Source of the DNA: an uncultured Pseudomonadales bacterium
Lineage (GTDB): Bacteria > Pseudomonadota > Gammaproteobacteria > Pseudomonadales > Pseudohongiellaceae
DNA: 64,000 nt
NCBI GenBank assembly: GCA_943789335.1
Contig: CALSTS010000009.1
Coordinates: 56,327-120,326 of the forward strand
Direction: 5' to 3'
Both the position numbers and the translations under genes were made by a program. The notes beneath the pieces are model-generated. The model saw nothing but the letters and a program-made list of their open reading frames with translations, was not told the origin of the DNA and did not search any database. Positions 38,208 to 47,364 of this stretch are shown here, in pieces (position 1 is the first letter of the stretch; every line of letters begins with the position of its first letter).

Positions 38208-39194
38208 TTGAATATGTTTACCCAGTTAAAAAAGATTAACACTGTTATAAGCAGCTTATTCCTCAGTTTTTTGATTACCTTTCCTATCGCTAGTTTAGCC
38301 CAGCAAAATTTTGATGATATAGAGATTCAGGTGCTGCATGTACGAGGCAATATTTATATGCTAGTGGGAGCCGGTGGCAATATCACGCTACAAGCCGGCG
38401 ATCAGGGCGTCTTAATTGTAGATACAATGTATGCACCTTTAAGCGATAAGATTTATAGCGCAATCCGCAGTATCAGCAACAAGCCACTAACTTATATTAT
38501 TAATACACATGCTCATTCTGACCATATCGGCGGTAATGCAAATTTAGCAATGATGGGAAGCAATATTGCAGGTGGCAATACTATTGATCTATTCGCCGGT
38601 ACCGGAGAACAAGCTAAGATTGTCGCTCATGAAAATGTAGTGAACAGCATTTTAGCCACGGAAGAAGACCAACTAGATATAGAAGGTTGGCCAACTGATA
38701 CTTATTATACAGCCAGCAAAGATTTATTCTTTAATGGTGAAGCTATCATGATCACCCATCAACCAAATGCTCATACTGATGCGGATAGTCTTATTTTCTT
38801 TAGACGTTCTGATGTTATTAGCACAGGCGATATTTTTAGAACAACTGCTTATCCATTTATAGATGTCGCTAATGGCGGTAGCATGCAGGGTGTTCTTAAT
38901 GGGCTGAACAATATTTTGGATATGGCTGTGCCTGCTGACAGGCAAGAAGGCGGCACCATGATTATTCCAGGACATGGTCGTTTAACAGATGAAGCTGATG
39001 TATTGGATTACCGGGATATGCTCACTATTATTCGCGACCGTATTGCCTACCGCATAGATCAAGGCGACAGTTTAGCCCAAGTCTTAGCCACTGAGCCTAC
39101 TTTTGACTATGATGATCGCTATGGTCTTAATAGTGGAACATTCACTACTGAGAAGTTCATTGAAACTATCTATAACGAACTAAGCAGCCAATAA
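38208..39194 (+). CDS. Exported MBL-fold hydrolase 1
   Basis: A signal peptide ends near SLAQ. The metal site motif THAHSDHIGG lies near residue 102, later ligands are in HQPNAHTD and STGDIF, and a final IPGHG supplies the last histidine. This is the standard five-histidine, two-Asp binuclear zinc layout. Members of this subgroup hydrolyse lactones, esters or thioesters; the substrate cannot be read. A TTG at 38208 has the better-spaced GGAG ribosome site, and an ATG follows at 38214. It sits 51 nt after WEG copy 1. Confidence 0.75.
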   Translation: MNMFTQLKKINTVISSLFLSFLITFPIASLAQQNFDDIEIQVLHVRGNIYMLVGAGGNITLQAGDQGVLIVDTMYAPLSDKIYSAIRSISNKPLTYIINTHAHSDHIGGNANLAMMGSNIAGGNTIDLFAGTGEQAKIVAHENVVNSILATEEDQLDIEGWPTDTYYTASKDLFFNGEAIMITHQPNAHTDADSLIFFRRSDVISTGDIFRTTAYPFIDVANGGSMQGVLNGLNNILDMAVPADRQEGGTMIIPGHGRLTDEADVLDYRDMLTIIRDRIAYRIDQGDSLAQVLATEPTFDYDDRYGLNSGTFTTEKFIETIYNELSSQ

Positions 39195-39208
39195 GAACGC
39201 CGGAAAAC

Positions 39209-39913
39209 ATGAGAACCACTATGAAGTTAAACAAGATAAATTTTTTAATAGCATTACTTGGATTGATTGTTAATTCAGTCTCCCTCGCTCAAGATCAGAT
39301 GCAATCTCCTCAGACAGCTGCACCAATAGAACTAACAGGCAATTGGACCACTGTCATTACCGAAGACTGGCGCTGGCGTATGTTCACTCCACCAAAAGGC
39401 GACTATGTCAGCCTACCTTTAAATGAAGAGGGCGTTCAAGTAGCCGATATGTGGGAACCAACAACTGATGGAGATAACTGCAAAGCCTATGGCGCTGGCA
39501 ATATCATGCGAATGCCAATACGAGTTAATATAAGCTGGGAAGATGAAGATACTTTACTTCTAGAAACTGATCACGGCAGACAAACCCGTCGTTTTCATTT
39601 TAACCCGCAAGAAGCAATGACAAGTGAACCAAGCTTACAAGGAGACTCCTTAGCGGCATGGGAAGGAGCTAGTCTGAAAGTGGTGACACGTAATCTAACA
39701 GCAGGTTATATCCGTCGAAACGGGGCACCTTATAGTGAGAACGCGGTTGTCACCGAATATTTTGATCGCCATGATGACTACGAAGACCAGTGGTTTACGG
39801 TCTCAGTGATTGTTGAAGATCCGCAGTATTTAACAGAGCCATATTATACGAGTTCCAGTTTCAAACTCTTGCCGGATAACAATGAATGGAATCCAGCGAG
39901 TTGCGAAGATTGA
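39209..39913 (+). CDS. Exported protein of unnamed WEG/RRNG family, copy 2
   Basis: Fourteen nt after MBL hydrolase 1. The signal peptide ends at SLAQ. The mature protein (~205 residues) has GNWTTV at its start, AAWEGASLKVVTRNL, YIRRNG and EDPQYLTEPYY, aligning with copy 1 at 37338 in order and spacing. It is shorter at both ends. One Cys near residue 90 and a C-terminal Cys could form a disulfide. No enzyme motif is visible. Confidence 0.6.
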   Translation: MRTTMKLNKINFLIALLGLIVNSVSLAQDQMQSPQTAAPIELTGNWTTVITEDWRWRMFTPPKGDYVSLPLNEEGVQVADMWEPTTDGDNCKAYGAGNIMRMPIRVNISWEDEDTLLLETDHGRQTRRFHFNPQEAMTSEPSLQGDSLAAWEGASLKVVTRNLTAGYIRRNGAPYSENAVVTEYFDRHDDYEDQWFTVSVIVEDPQYLTEPYYTSSSFKLLPDNNEWNPASCED

Positions 39914-39947
39914 TAAGAAATAACTATTTTTTTATAGAGGTTTACTG

Positions 39948-40850
39948 ATGTTGAAAAAACTATTATTCGTTTCATTTTTGCTATTTGTTCTACCTTCACA
40001 GGCTCAAGACTTTTCTGGCGTGCAAATAGAAACTATCCCCATCAATGATAATTTTTATGTACTTTATGGTGCTGGTGGGAATATAGGTGTGTTTGTCGGA
40101 GAAGACGGCTTGATAATGATCGACAGTCAATTTGCGCCCTTATCTGAACGTATTACTGAGGCGGTTGCTCGGATTAGTGGTGATAACATTAAATTCCTTA
40201 TCAATACCCATTGGCATGGTGATCATACCGGTGGCAATGGAAATTTTTCTGCCGATGGAACAGTCATCGTTGGTCATGAATATGTGAAGCGCCGCATGAG
40301 TATGGAAGTATTCTTGCCGCTCTATAACAGTCGAGTGATGCCTTCGCCGATTGGGGCCTTACCAACAGTGACGTTTATGGAAGATATTAGCTTTCACTCT
40401 GGCAATGAAACCTTAACTGCTATTCATGCGCCTAATGCGCACACTGATACAGATGCTTTCGTGCATTTTGAAAACGCCAATATCATTCATATGGGCGACC
40501 TGCTTTGGACAGGTAGTTATCCTCGAATAGATGTGCAGCATGGTGGAGGTTCAGTTGAAGGTGTAATCGAGGCAGTGGAACACGCATTGACTTTAGCTGA
40601 TGGTGATACACAATTCATTTCCGGGCATGGAGCAATTCCGGAAAAGGGCACTAGCTACGTTGAAAATTACCTGGCTATGCTGCGCGCTGTCAGCAATAGT
40701 GTCGCTAATATGATTGCAGATGGCATGTCTCAGCAACAAATAATAGCTGCACGTCCAACAGCGGATTTTGATGCTGATTTTCTAGGTGATAATGCCTATA
40801 TAGATGCTGATATGTTCAGCAGAATTGTTTATATCAGCCTGTCTAAATAA
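39948..40850 (+). CDS. Exported MBL-fold hydrolase 2
   Basis: The signal peptide ends at PSQAQ. The zinc motif THWHGDHTGGN lies near residue 86, with further ligands in HAPNAHTDTD, IHMGDLLW and SGHG. It is related to MBL hydrolase 1 but clearly diverged. It follows WEG copy 2 by 34 nt, repeating the WEG-MBL pairing seen at 37338-39194. GAGG ribosome site. Probably periplasmic, substrate unknown. Confidence 0.75.
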   Translation: MLKKLLFVSFLLFVLPSQAQDFSGVQIETIPINDNFYVLYGAGGNIGVFVGEDGLIMIDSQFAPLSERITEAVARISGDNIKFLINTHWHGDHTGGNGNFSADGTVIVGHEYVKRRMSMEVFLPLYNSRVMPSPIGALPTVTFMEDISFHSGNETLTAIHAPNAHTDTDAFVHFENANIIHMGDLLWTGSYPRIDVQHGGGSVEGVIEAVEHALTLADGDTQFISGHGAIPEKGTSYVENYLAMLRAVSNSVANMIADGMSQQQIIAARPTADFDADFLGDNAYIDADMFSRIVYISLSK

Positions 40851-40867
40851 TAATAAAGGTAATTCTT

Positions 40868-41389
40868 ATGAAAAAACTGGCACTGCGAATCAATAATATT
40901 GCGGTTACATGCTTACTGGCCTTAATTTTAATCTTTGCTTATCAAAATCTGAGCGCTCAGAACCAATCAGAGCAGGATATTAACAAACAGTTACTGCTGG
41001 ATTTTTTTGCCTTTGAGGGTAGCGGTATCGACCGTATGGAGCAATACATGGCCGAAGATTATGTGCAACATAACCCCAGGTTTCTAGCGATGGATAAATT
41101 CACTGGAGCTACAGGCAATCGTGCCTGGTTGGAAGCCCGAATAGAAGCTCAAGAAAGAGGGGGTATTCCCTTGGTGGACCTTGGTGGTATAAGACTCTCA
41201 AACCCAATTATTGTGATGGCAGAAGATGATTTAGTCACAGCCATTTACAAAGGTGATTTAGCTGACCCTGATAATCCAGGAGAAACTTATGAAGCCTTTG
41301 CTTTTGAAACTTTTCGTGTGCGTGATGGAAAATTTACTGAACATTGGGATCAAGTAACCTTAAAAGAAGGTTGGATGAATGTAGAGTAA
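40868..41389 (+). CDS. Exported SnoaL/NTF2-like protein
   Basis: After a signal peptide or anchor ending at LSAQ, ~145 residues follow the SnoaL-like NTF2 fold: LLLDFFAFEGSG, DYVQHNPRF, DLVTAIYKGD and a final FRVRDGKFTEHWDQV. This fold supports small cyclases, isomerases and dehydratases as well as mere binding proteins. It is 17 nt after MBL hydrolase 2 and runs close to the next MBL gene, so it belongs to the same transcript. Confidence 0.65.
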   Translation: MKKLALRINNIAVTCLLALILIFAYQNLSAQNQSEQDINKQLLLDFFAFEGSGIDRMEQYMAEDYVQHNPRFLAMDKFTGATGNRAWLEARIEAQERGGIPLVDLGGIRLSNPIIVMAEDDLVTAIYKGDLADPDNPGETYEAFAFETFRVRDGKFTEHWDQVTLKEGWMNVE

Positions 41390-41433
41390 AACTTTTGAAC
41401 CTAATCAAACAAAAAACTATGAAGGACAAGACA

Positions 41434-42924
41434 ATGACATTTCCAAAAATGATAAAAATAATAAGCCTATGCTTTATCTTTATAAGTGCTTTGCCGGCTT
41501 CAGCGCAAATGATGTCAGCACAATCTGTTCTAGAAGATGCTGCTGAAGCAATGGGAGGGTTAGATCGCATTCGTAATATCAATAGCTTGCTAATGACAGG
41601 CTTCAGTCAAACGCTAAATCAGGATGGCGGTTCTTCGCCTTCATCGCATCCAAAAGCCCCTAAAAAATGGGCAGCGCAAAATAATGTTGAACGTTATTTT
41701 GATATTGATGACTTGCGTGCATATCAGACTCATCGACAAGGCTTTTTGTATCCTTTTGCCTTAGCTTTTGGTCATGCTTGGGCGCCAAGCAGTCAGATAC
41801 AAGAGGGTGCCAACGCACTGAACCATCCTTTGCTAGCTTTGCGTGCGGCTTTTGAGCCTAGTACAGAATTAGGGGCTGTAAGTATTGAAGACGATAATAT
41901 CGTGGTTCAAATCACTTTGGCTGACAATACAGTGCTTTGGCTTGGTATTAACCAACTCAATAAGCTGCCAGCCTGGGTCCGATGGATGGGGCCACACGCT
42001 AATCTGGGTGAAGTTACTTATACGACCTGGTTTACCGGTTATGTGCCTTTTGATGGCATCAGGCTTCCTAATGGTTTTACCACTGAAATTGATTGGAGAG
42101 AGAATGTTGTCACTGTGTTTCATGTTGATTCCTATGAGCTTGATGTTGAACTGCCTGAGTTTGTAGCTGGTGGTGGCGGTTTTGGTGGTGGTGGCGCTCC
42201 CGATGTGGTTGTTACAGAGGTTGCTGATGGGGTTTGGGATTTGCGCGTTGGTAGCAATGGTGGTGCGGTTGTTGAGTTCGAAGATCACTTATTAATGTTC
42301 GAAGTTTATGGGAATGAAGCTAATTCCCTAGCGCGCATTGATGTCGCGAATACTCTGGTGCCTGGCAAAGAGCTTACACAGGTTATTTTGTCACATCACC
42401 ATTTTGATCATTCGGGCGGCATACGAGCAGCAGTTTCCAGAGGTTTAACCATTATCTCTAAGCGCGAAAACGAAGGTATTTTAAGGGAAATGATCTCGCG
42501 TCCGGCGCCTAATTTTCCTGATGCACTGGCGCTCAATCCACAACCGCTTCATTTCATGCCGGTTGATGAGCATTTGGTTTTAGAAGATGACATGAGAACA
42601 GTTGATGTCTATGAAGTAATAGGACATATGCATATGACAGATGCCGTTTTTGCTTATATTCCAGAAGAAAGGATATTAATGCAGGGTGATATGTTCGATA
42701 TCGGCTGGGACTGGCATTGGTGGGGAGGAAACTACCTCGATAGCGTCGAGCATTTCAATCTTGACCCTGTTACCGACATTCCTGTGCATGGCAGAGTTAG
42801 CACCTTACAAGAAGTTATCAGCAATATTGGAAGTCAGGTGAGCGCTGCCAGAGAATTCTGCGCCAGAGACGAAGCAGTGGGAATTTTTATGGCAGGTTGT
42901 CCAGTTAAATATACAAGAGACTAA
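41434..42924 (+). CDS. Exported large MBL protein, tandem copy A
   Basis: The ATG at 41434 (AAGGA 8 nt upstream) gives a signal peptide ending at ASAQ. The mature protein has two parts. An N-terminal ~240 residues begin with SVLEDAAEAMGGLDRI and have the outer-membrane-lipoprotein-like beta layout seen ahead of some MBL domains. A glycine-rich linker (GGGGFGGGG) leads to a C-terminal MBL domain with SHHHFDHSGG and HMHMTDAVF. A cysteine pair lies near the end. It is a close paralogue of the next gene and lacks the THxH start seen in hydrolases 1 and 2. Confidence 0.7.
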   Translation: MTFPKMIKIISLCFIFISALPASAQMMSAQSVLEDAAEAMGGLDRIRNINSLLMTGFSQTLNQDGGSSPSSHPKAPKKWAAQNNVERYFDIDDLRAYQTHRQGFLYPFALAFGHAWAPSSQIQEGANALNHPLLALRAAFEPSTELGAVSIEDDNIVVQITLADNTVLWLGINQLNKLPAWVRWMGPHANLGEVTYTTWFTGYVPFDGIRLPNGFTTEIDWRENVVTVFHVDSYELDVELPEFVAGGGGFGGGGAPDVVVTEVADGVWDLRVGSNGGAVVEFEDHLLMFEVYGNEANSLARIDVANTLVPGKELTQVILSHHHFDHSGGIRAAVSRGLTIISKRENEGILREMISRPAPNFPDALALNPQPLHFMPVDEHLVLEDDMRTVDVYEVIGHMHMTDAVFAYIPEERILMQGDMFDIGWDWHWWGGNYLDSVEHFNLDPVTDIPVHGRVSTLQEVISNIGSQVSAAREFCARDEAVGIFMAGCPVKYTRD

Positions 42925-42995
42925 TAAAACAAAATAAACATGTATAAGTAATCTTGCATTTTATTGTGCCAACTAAAGAGAAAAAATTAAAGCTT

Positions 42996-44492
42996 ATGCA
43001 ATTTATAAAAGTGATAACTATTTGCTGCCTTTTTGTTGGCGCAGCTCCAGCCTTGTCACAAGCAATGTCTCCCCAAGACATTCTTGAAGAAGCTGCTGAA
43101 GCTATGGGAGGGTTCGATCGCATTCAATCAATAGAAAGTCTGTTGATGACTGGTTTTAGTCAAACTTTGAGCCAAGCTGGAGCTGCGTCTCCGCATCCAA
43201 TGGCTCCAGAAAAGCGGACTGCACAAAATAATATTGAGCGCTATTTCGATCTGGAAAATTTAAGTACCTATCAAACTCACAGGCAGGGTTTTCTATACCC
43301 TTTTGCACTGGCCTTCGGTCATGCCTGGGCACCGAGCAGTCAAGCACAGAATGGTGTAAATGCCTTGAATCATCCCTTAATGGCTTTAAGAGCAGCTTTT
43401 GCGAACGGTACGGAACTTGGCGTAGTTAGTATTGAAGATGACAATATTGTGGTTGAGTTTATTTTAACTAGTGGAGACACGCTCTGGTTAGGTATAAACC
43501 AACTCAATAAACTACCAAGTTGGGTCAGATGGGTAGGACCGCACACTAATTTGGGTGAAGTTACCTATACTACTTGGTTTACCGGGTATGTCCCGTTTGA
43601 TGGCATCAGGCTTCCATCCGGATTCACCACTGAAATCGACTGGCGTGACAGTGTTGTTTTCGAGTTACATGTTGATGGCTATGAACTTGATGTAGAGCTG
43701 CCCGCTTTTACAGCTGAAGAAGTGAATTTTGATGGAGGAGCCATTCTGGATGTTGATGTTACCCAAGTTGCAGAAGGGGTCTGGGATCTTCGCTTAGTGA
43801 CCGAAACTGCGTCAGTTGAAACTAATGGAGCCGGAATTGTCGAGTTTGATGATCATTTACTGATGTTTGAAGCCTATGGTAGTGAAGCTAACACTTTTGC
43901 TCTAATCGAGGCTGCCAATAATCTTGTACCTGATAAAGAGGTGACAGAGGTTGTTGTTTCCCATCACCATTTTGATCATTCTGGTGGGTTAAGAGCCGCT
44001 GTATCCTTGGGACTTACCATCATATCCAAACGCGCAAATGAAGGCATATTTCGTGAAATGGTATCGCGCCCAGCGCCAAATTATCCAGATGCGCTGGCTC
44101 GCAATCCACAGCCATTAAACTTTATAGCAGTCGATGAACATTTAATATTGGAAGATGCCAGCAGACGTGTAGATATCTATGAAGTCGTGGGCCATATGCA
44201 CATGACTGAAGCCGTATTTGCGTACCTGCCTGAGGAGCGAGTTTTAATGCAAGGTGATATGTTCGTTATTGAATGGGATTGGCATTGGTGGGGCGATAAT
44301 TACATGGACAGTATTGAGCATTTTGATCTAAATCCAGCCATCGATATTCCGGTACATGGCAGGCTGGCGACATTTGAAGAAGTTATTGAAAACATTACAA
44401 GTCAGGTTGCTGCTGCAAGGGAATTTTGCACCAGAGATCAAGCTGTAGGTATCTATATGGCAGGCTGCCCGGTTAAGTACAGCCGAGATTAA
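42996..44492 (+). CDS. Exported large MBL protein, tandem copy B
   Basis: A close paralogue of copy A over nearly its full length. Shared stretches include THRQGFLYPFALAFGHAWAP, TTWFTGYVPFDGIRLP, SHHHFDHSGG and a final GCPVKY. The start is the ATG at 42996, giving a signal peptide ending at ALSQ; an in-frame TTG 42 nt earlier is less likely. The glycine linker of copy A is replaced here by a charged loop. The two copies show a local gene duplication kept under purifying constraint, judging by their many synonymous differences. Confidence 0.7.
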   Translation: MQFIKVITICCLFVGAAPALSQAMSPQDILEEAAEAMGGFDRIQSIESLLMTGFSQTLSQAGAASPHPMAPEKRTAQNNIERYFDLENLSTYQTHRQGFLYPFALAFGHAWAPSSQAQNGVNALNHPLMALRAAFANGTELGVVSIEDDNIVVEFILTSGDTLWLGINQLNKLPSWVRWVGPHTNLGEVTYTTWFTGYVPFDGIRLPSGFTTEIDWRDSVVFELHVDGYELDVELPAFTAEEVNFDGGAILDVDVTQVAEGVWDLRLVTETASVETNGAGIVEFDDHLLMFEAYGSEANTFALIEAANNLVPDKEVTEVVVSHHHFDHSGGLRAAVSLGLTIISKRANEGIFREMVSRPAPNYPDALARNPQPLNFIAVDEHLILEDASRRVDIYEVVGHMHMTEAVFAYLPEERVLMQGDMFVIEWDWHWWGDNYMDSIEHFDLNPAIDIPVHGRLATFEEVIENITSQVAAAREFCTRDQAVGIYMAGCPVKYSRD

Positions 44493-44534
44493 ACAAAAGA
44501 TAATAAATTGAAGAGCAAAGATAAAGAGGTTTAT

Positions 44535-45950
44535 ATGTTAAGAAATAGTCTGATTATAGTAGCATCCACATTGGCATCTGCATTTTTTGCAGCCACGTCG
44601 CAAGCACAACTGTCCAGCAATCCATTTCCTGTTCCGATAGAAGCTGAGGAGGGCATCATAGCCGTAAATGCTGTTGAGTTTGCTACTTTGCCTGAAATCG
44701 ATGGCATTCCCGCTCGCATGATGCAGCTTGTAGATGAGCCCGGCACTGAACGACTCTTTGTTAATGATATGACCGGACCAATCTATAGCGTGAGCTATGA
44801 CGGAAGTGCAGTTGTTGACTACATTGATATTGATGACTGGGGTGTTGATGTTTGGGCCAATGATTTTAGAGAAGGCGGCATGCAAAGCTTTGCTTTCCAT
44901 CCCCAATTTGGGCGTGCTGGCACACCGGGTTATGGCAAATTCTACACTTGGACAGACAGCTCTAACAGAAGACCCTTGCCTGATTTTGTGCCATCTGATG
45001 CGCTTGATGACCATGATCTTGTATTACATGAATGGACGGCAATAAATCCCATGAATGCCACATATGACGGTGGCATGCCACGTGAAGTTCTACGCATACA
45101 GCAACCATATAGAAACCATAATGGAGGCCAAATAGGCTTTAATAGCCTAGCTGCTCAGGGTGATGCTGACTTTGGTTTGTTATATATCTCTAATGGTGAT
45201 GGAGGTTCCGGAGGCGATCCACTAAGCATGGCGCAAAACCTGAGTTCTATATTTGGGAAGTTATTGCGTATTGATCCAATGGGGAATAATAGTCTTAATG
45301 GTGAGTACGGTATTCCTGCAAGCAACCCATTTGCTAATGATGGAGATGATAATACTTTGGGTGAAATCTATGCCTATGGCATACGTAATGCTCAGCATTT
45401 CATCTGGGATTCTGCTAATGGCAACATGTTTATTGCCGATATCGGTCAGAATATTATAGAAAAAGTTAGCTTGATCGCTATGGGAGCAAATCTTGGCTGG
45501 AACACATGGGAAGCCAGTTATCGATTTAACGATGGAGTTGTTAATGTAGACAGCCCACGCAGTGCCACAGGCATTACATATCCAATAGTAGAATGGGATC
45601 ACAATGACCCTATACTTCAGGCTCGTTCAGCCGCCTCAGGTCTAGCAGTATATCGAGGCAATGATATTAGTCAGCTTCAAGGCAAGCTGTTGTTTGCCGA
45701 TCTTTTGAGTGGTGAGATTTTTTATGTAGATGCAGACAACTTGCCCAATGGCGGGCAGGACCCTATCCGTCGAGTGCTATTAGATAATGGCAGCGGCGCA
45801 AAACCTGTACTGCAATTAATTCAAGAAAATAATCAAGCGCAGGGCAGGAATCTAGCTCCTCGAGCAGATACACGCATTGATGAAGGGCCTGATAACCAGC
45901 TCTTTATCCTGAACAAAGGTGATAGTGTTATCAGGGTTCTGGTTCCTTAA
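44535..45950 (+). CDS. PQQ-dependent sugar dehydrogenase-like protein
   Basis: The ATG at 44535 gives a signal peptide ending at SQAQ. The ~450-residue mature part is a six-bladed GSDH-type propeller: YRNHNGGQIGF, LYISNGDGGSGGDP, GKLLRIDP, EIYAYGIRNAQHF and IADIGQN. These match the aldose/glucose-dehydrogenase-B group that uses soluble PQQ and feeds periplasmic electron acceptors. Some relatives bind no PQQ. It closes the run of exported proteins and suggests that a sugar or polyol is among the substrates handled. Confidence 0.75.
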   Translation: MLRNSLIIVASTLASAFFAATSQAQLSSNPFPVPIEAEEGIIAVNAVEFATLPEIDGIPARMMQLVDEPGTERLFVNDMTGPIYSVSYDGSAVVDYIDIDDWGVDVWANDFREGGMQSFAFHPQFGRAGTPGYGKFYTWTDSSNRRPLPDFVPSDALDDHDLVLHEWTAINPMNATYDGGMPREVLRIQQPYRNHNGGQIGFNSLAAQGDADFGLLYISNGDGGSGGDPLSMAQNLSSIFGKLLRIDPMGNNSLNGEYGIPASNPFANDGDDNTLGEIYAYGIRNAQHFIWDSANGNMFIADIGQNIIEKVSLIAMGANLGWNTWEASYRFNDGVVNVDSPRSATGITYPIVEWDHNDPILQARSAASGLAVYRGNDISQLQGKLLFADLLSGEIFYVDADNLPNGGQDPIRRVLLDNGSGAKPVLQLIQENNQAQGRNLAPRADTRIDEGPDNQLFILNKGDSVIRVLVP

Positions 45951-45998
45951 TAACCACGCCTGTAAAATAAGTGTGGCTATAAACTGCAAAGGTGAAAG

Positions 45999-46343
45999 AT
46001 GTTAGCAGTTATTTTTGAAGTATCTCTTGCTGAAGGGAAGGAAGCAGAATAACTCGATATAGCGATGCAACTAAGACAGCATTTAAAAGACATTGATGGT
46101 TTCATATCGATTGAAAGGTTTAAGAGTCTTTCTGAGGAAGGAAAAATACTGTCTCTTTCATACTGGAAAGATGAAGCTAGCATACAAAACTGGCGAAATT
46201 TAGAAACTCATCGATCTGCTCAAAGCAAAGGACGTTCGAACATATTTTCGGATTATCGATTAAGAGTATGTGAGATAGTTAGAGATTACGGCATGGCCGA
46301 TCGTAAAGATGCGCCTGCAGACAGTAAAGAAATTCATAGTTAA
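45999..46343 (+). pseudogene. ABM-domain (monooxygenase-like) gene with in-frame stop
   Basis: From the ATG at 45999 (ribosome site AAAGGTG) the frame reads MLAVIFEVSLAEGKEAE, then TAA at 46050-46052, and continues in the same frame with LDIAMQLRQHLKDIDGF and later LSLSYWKDEASIQNW. Together this is a complete antibiotic-biosynthesis-monooxygenase (ABM) domain protein of ~114 residues. Only one nonsense codon separates the two parts (probably TAC or TAT to TAA). Restart at the ATG at 46065 would drop the first beta strand. Last gene of the exported-protein run, though itself cytoplasmic. Confidence 0.7.
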
Positions 46344-46346
46344 GAT

Positions 46347-46550
46347 ATGAATGGTAAGCCCAGCGAAACCGCCCCCTTAATGTGCAAACAAGTAATAAAG
46401 AGCAAGCATCAAACTTACCGGCTCATTGAAGATGAACTTTTTGGTTACAGGTTGCAAAGTCAGCATGAAAACGAATGCAACAATCTATATAGCCTTGAGC
46501 TAAACGTGAACTATGCTGAGCTGAAACTAATACTTAATAACACGCCATAA
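46347..46550 (+). CDS. Possible 67-residue hypothetical protein
   Basis: It begins 3 nt after the ABM-like gene. It has no recognisable motif: a polar peptide with two cysteines. The ribosome site is weak. It may be chance, so it is listed mainly because nothing else occupies 46344-46659. Confidence 0.25.
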   Translation: MNGKPSETAPLMCKQVIKSKHQTYRLIEDELFGYRLQSQHENECNNLYSLELNVNYAELKLILNNTP

Positions 46551-46659
46551 GTTACTCAGCTAGAGTAGTATCAGCACCTTAAGCATCTTAAGCATCTTAT
46601 GGTAAAGTCCGACCAAGCTTTGCTGCGACTCTACATAATTAAAGCTTTTTTTGCCAAAA

Positions 46660-47214
46660 CTAGTCTTCAAGTAACACGCGAATACGCTGATCACGGCCGT
46701 CCGGGCCCTGAATAATAAGGATTGTGGTGCCGGCTAATCTGCTCTGGATTTCGACTTCAAAAGGCATTTCAGGTAATCGATTTACTCTTGTCGCATTCGA
46801 CTGAATGAAAACTCGACCATCTGCGGTGATGAATCGAGATGTACGTAAGTTGGGTTGTTGCACCTCGACAATTTGCGCCCTTGAATCGAATTGCTCGACG
46901 CGTTGCCTCTCAGCCTCAAGTTGCCGTCGTTCAGTTTCAAGTTGCCTTTGCTGTTCGCGCATGCCACCACTAATTGGGATCTCTTCACGTGAGGTTATAG
47001 AATTATCAACATTGGCTGTCTCAGCAGGTGGTGGAAAGGCGCGATCGTAACAGGCTAAGCGGTACGAGAGATCGGCCACACGCTGGCAGATACCAACGGA
47101 TTCGCGAATATCAGCATCCGACTGTGCGTTCACAACAGGTTGCACGAAGCATACCAAGGAAAAAAACATTAATGGCCATAAGGTTTTTAGCTTATTCACG
47201 TGGTGTTTCTGCAT
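46660..47214 (-). CDS. Exported coiled-coil protein of unknown function
   Basis: The signal peptide ends at VNAQ. The mature part starts with a CQRVADLSYRLACYDRAF segment, a cysteine-containing motif found at the start of several periplasmic and secretion-associated proteins. It then has a charged coiled coil rich in Gln, Arg and Glu (about residues 82-110) and ends in a compact beta region with ADGRVFIQSN. No enzyme signature. It is convergent with the upstream plus-strand block. Confidence 0.6.
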   Translation of the reverse strand: MQKHHVNKLKTLWPLMFFSLVCFVQPVVNAQSDADIRESVGICQRVADLSYRLACYDRAFPPPAETANVDNSITSREEIPISGGMREQQRQLETERRQLEAERQRVEQFDSRAQIVEVQQPNLRTSRFITADGRVFIQSNATRVNRLPEMPFEVEIQSRLAGTTILIIQGPDGRDQRIRVLLED

Positions 47215-47364
47215 TGACTGACGACTCCTTGCACGTTGTTTTTAGATATTGGTCTCGGATTTATAAAAAAGTATAAAAGCCTTTTCCCAAGTAAGCCAGC
47301 TTGAATTTTCAGTTTGGGAGGAGATTATTAAATTCCCAAATATATAATAGGTCTCATGCTGCTT

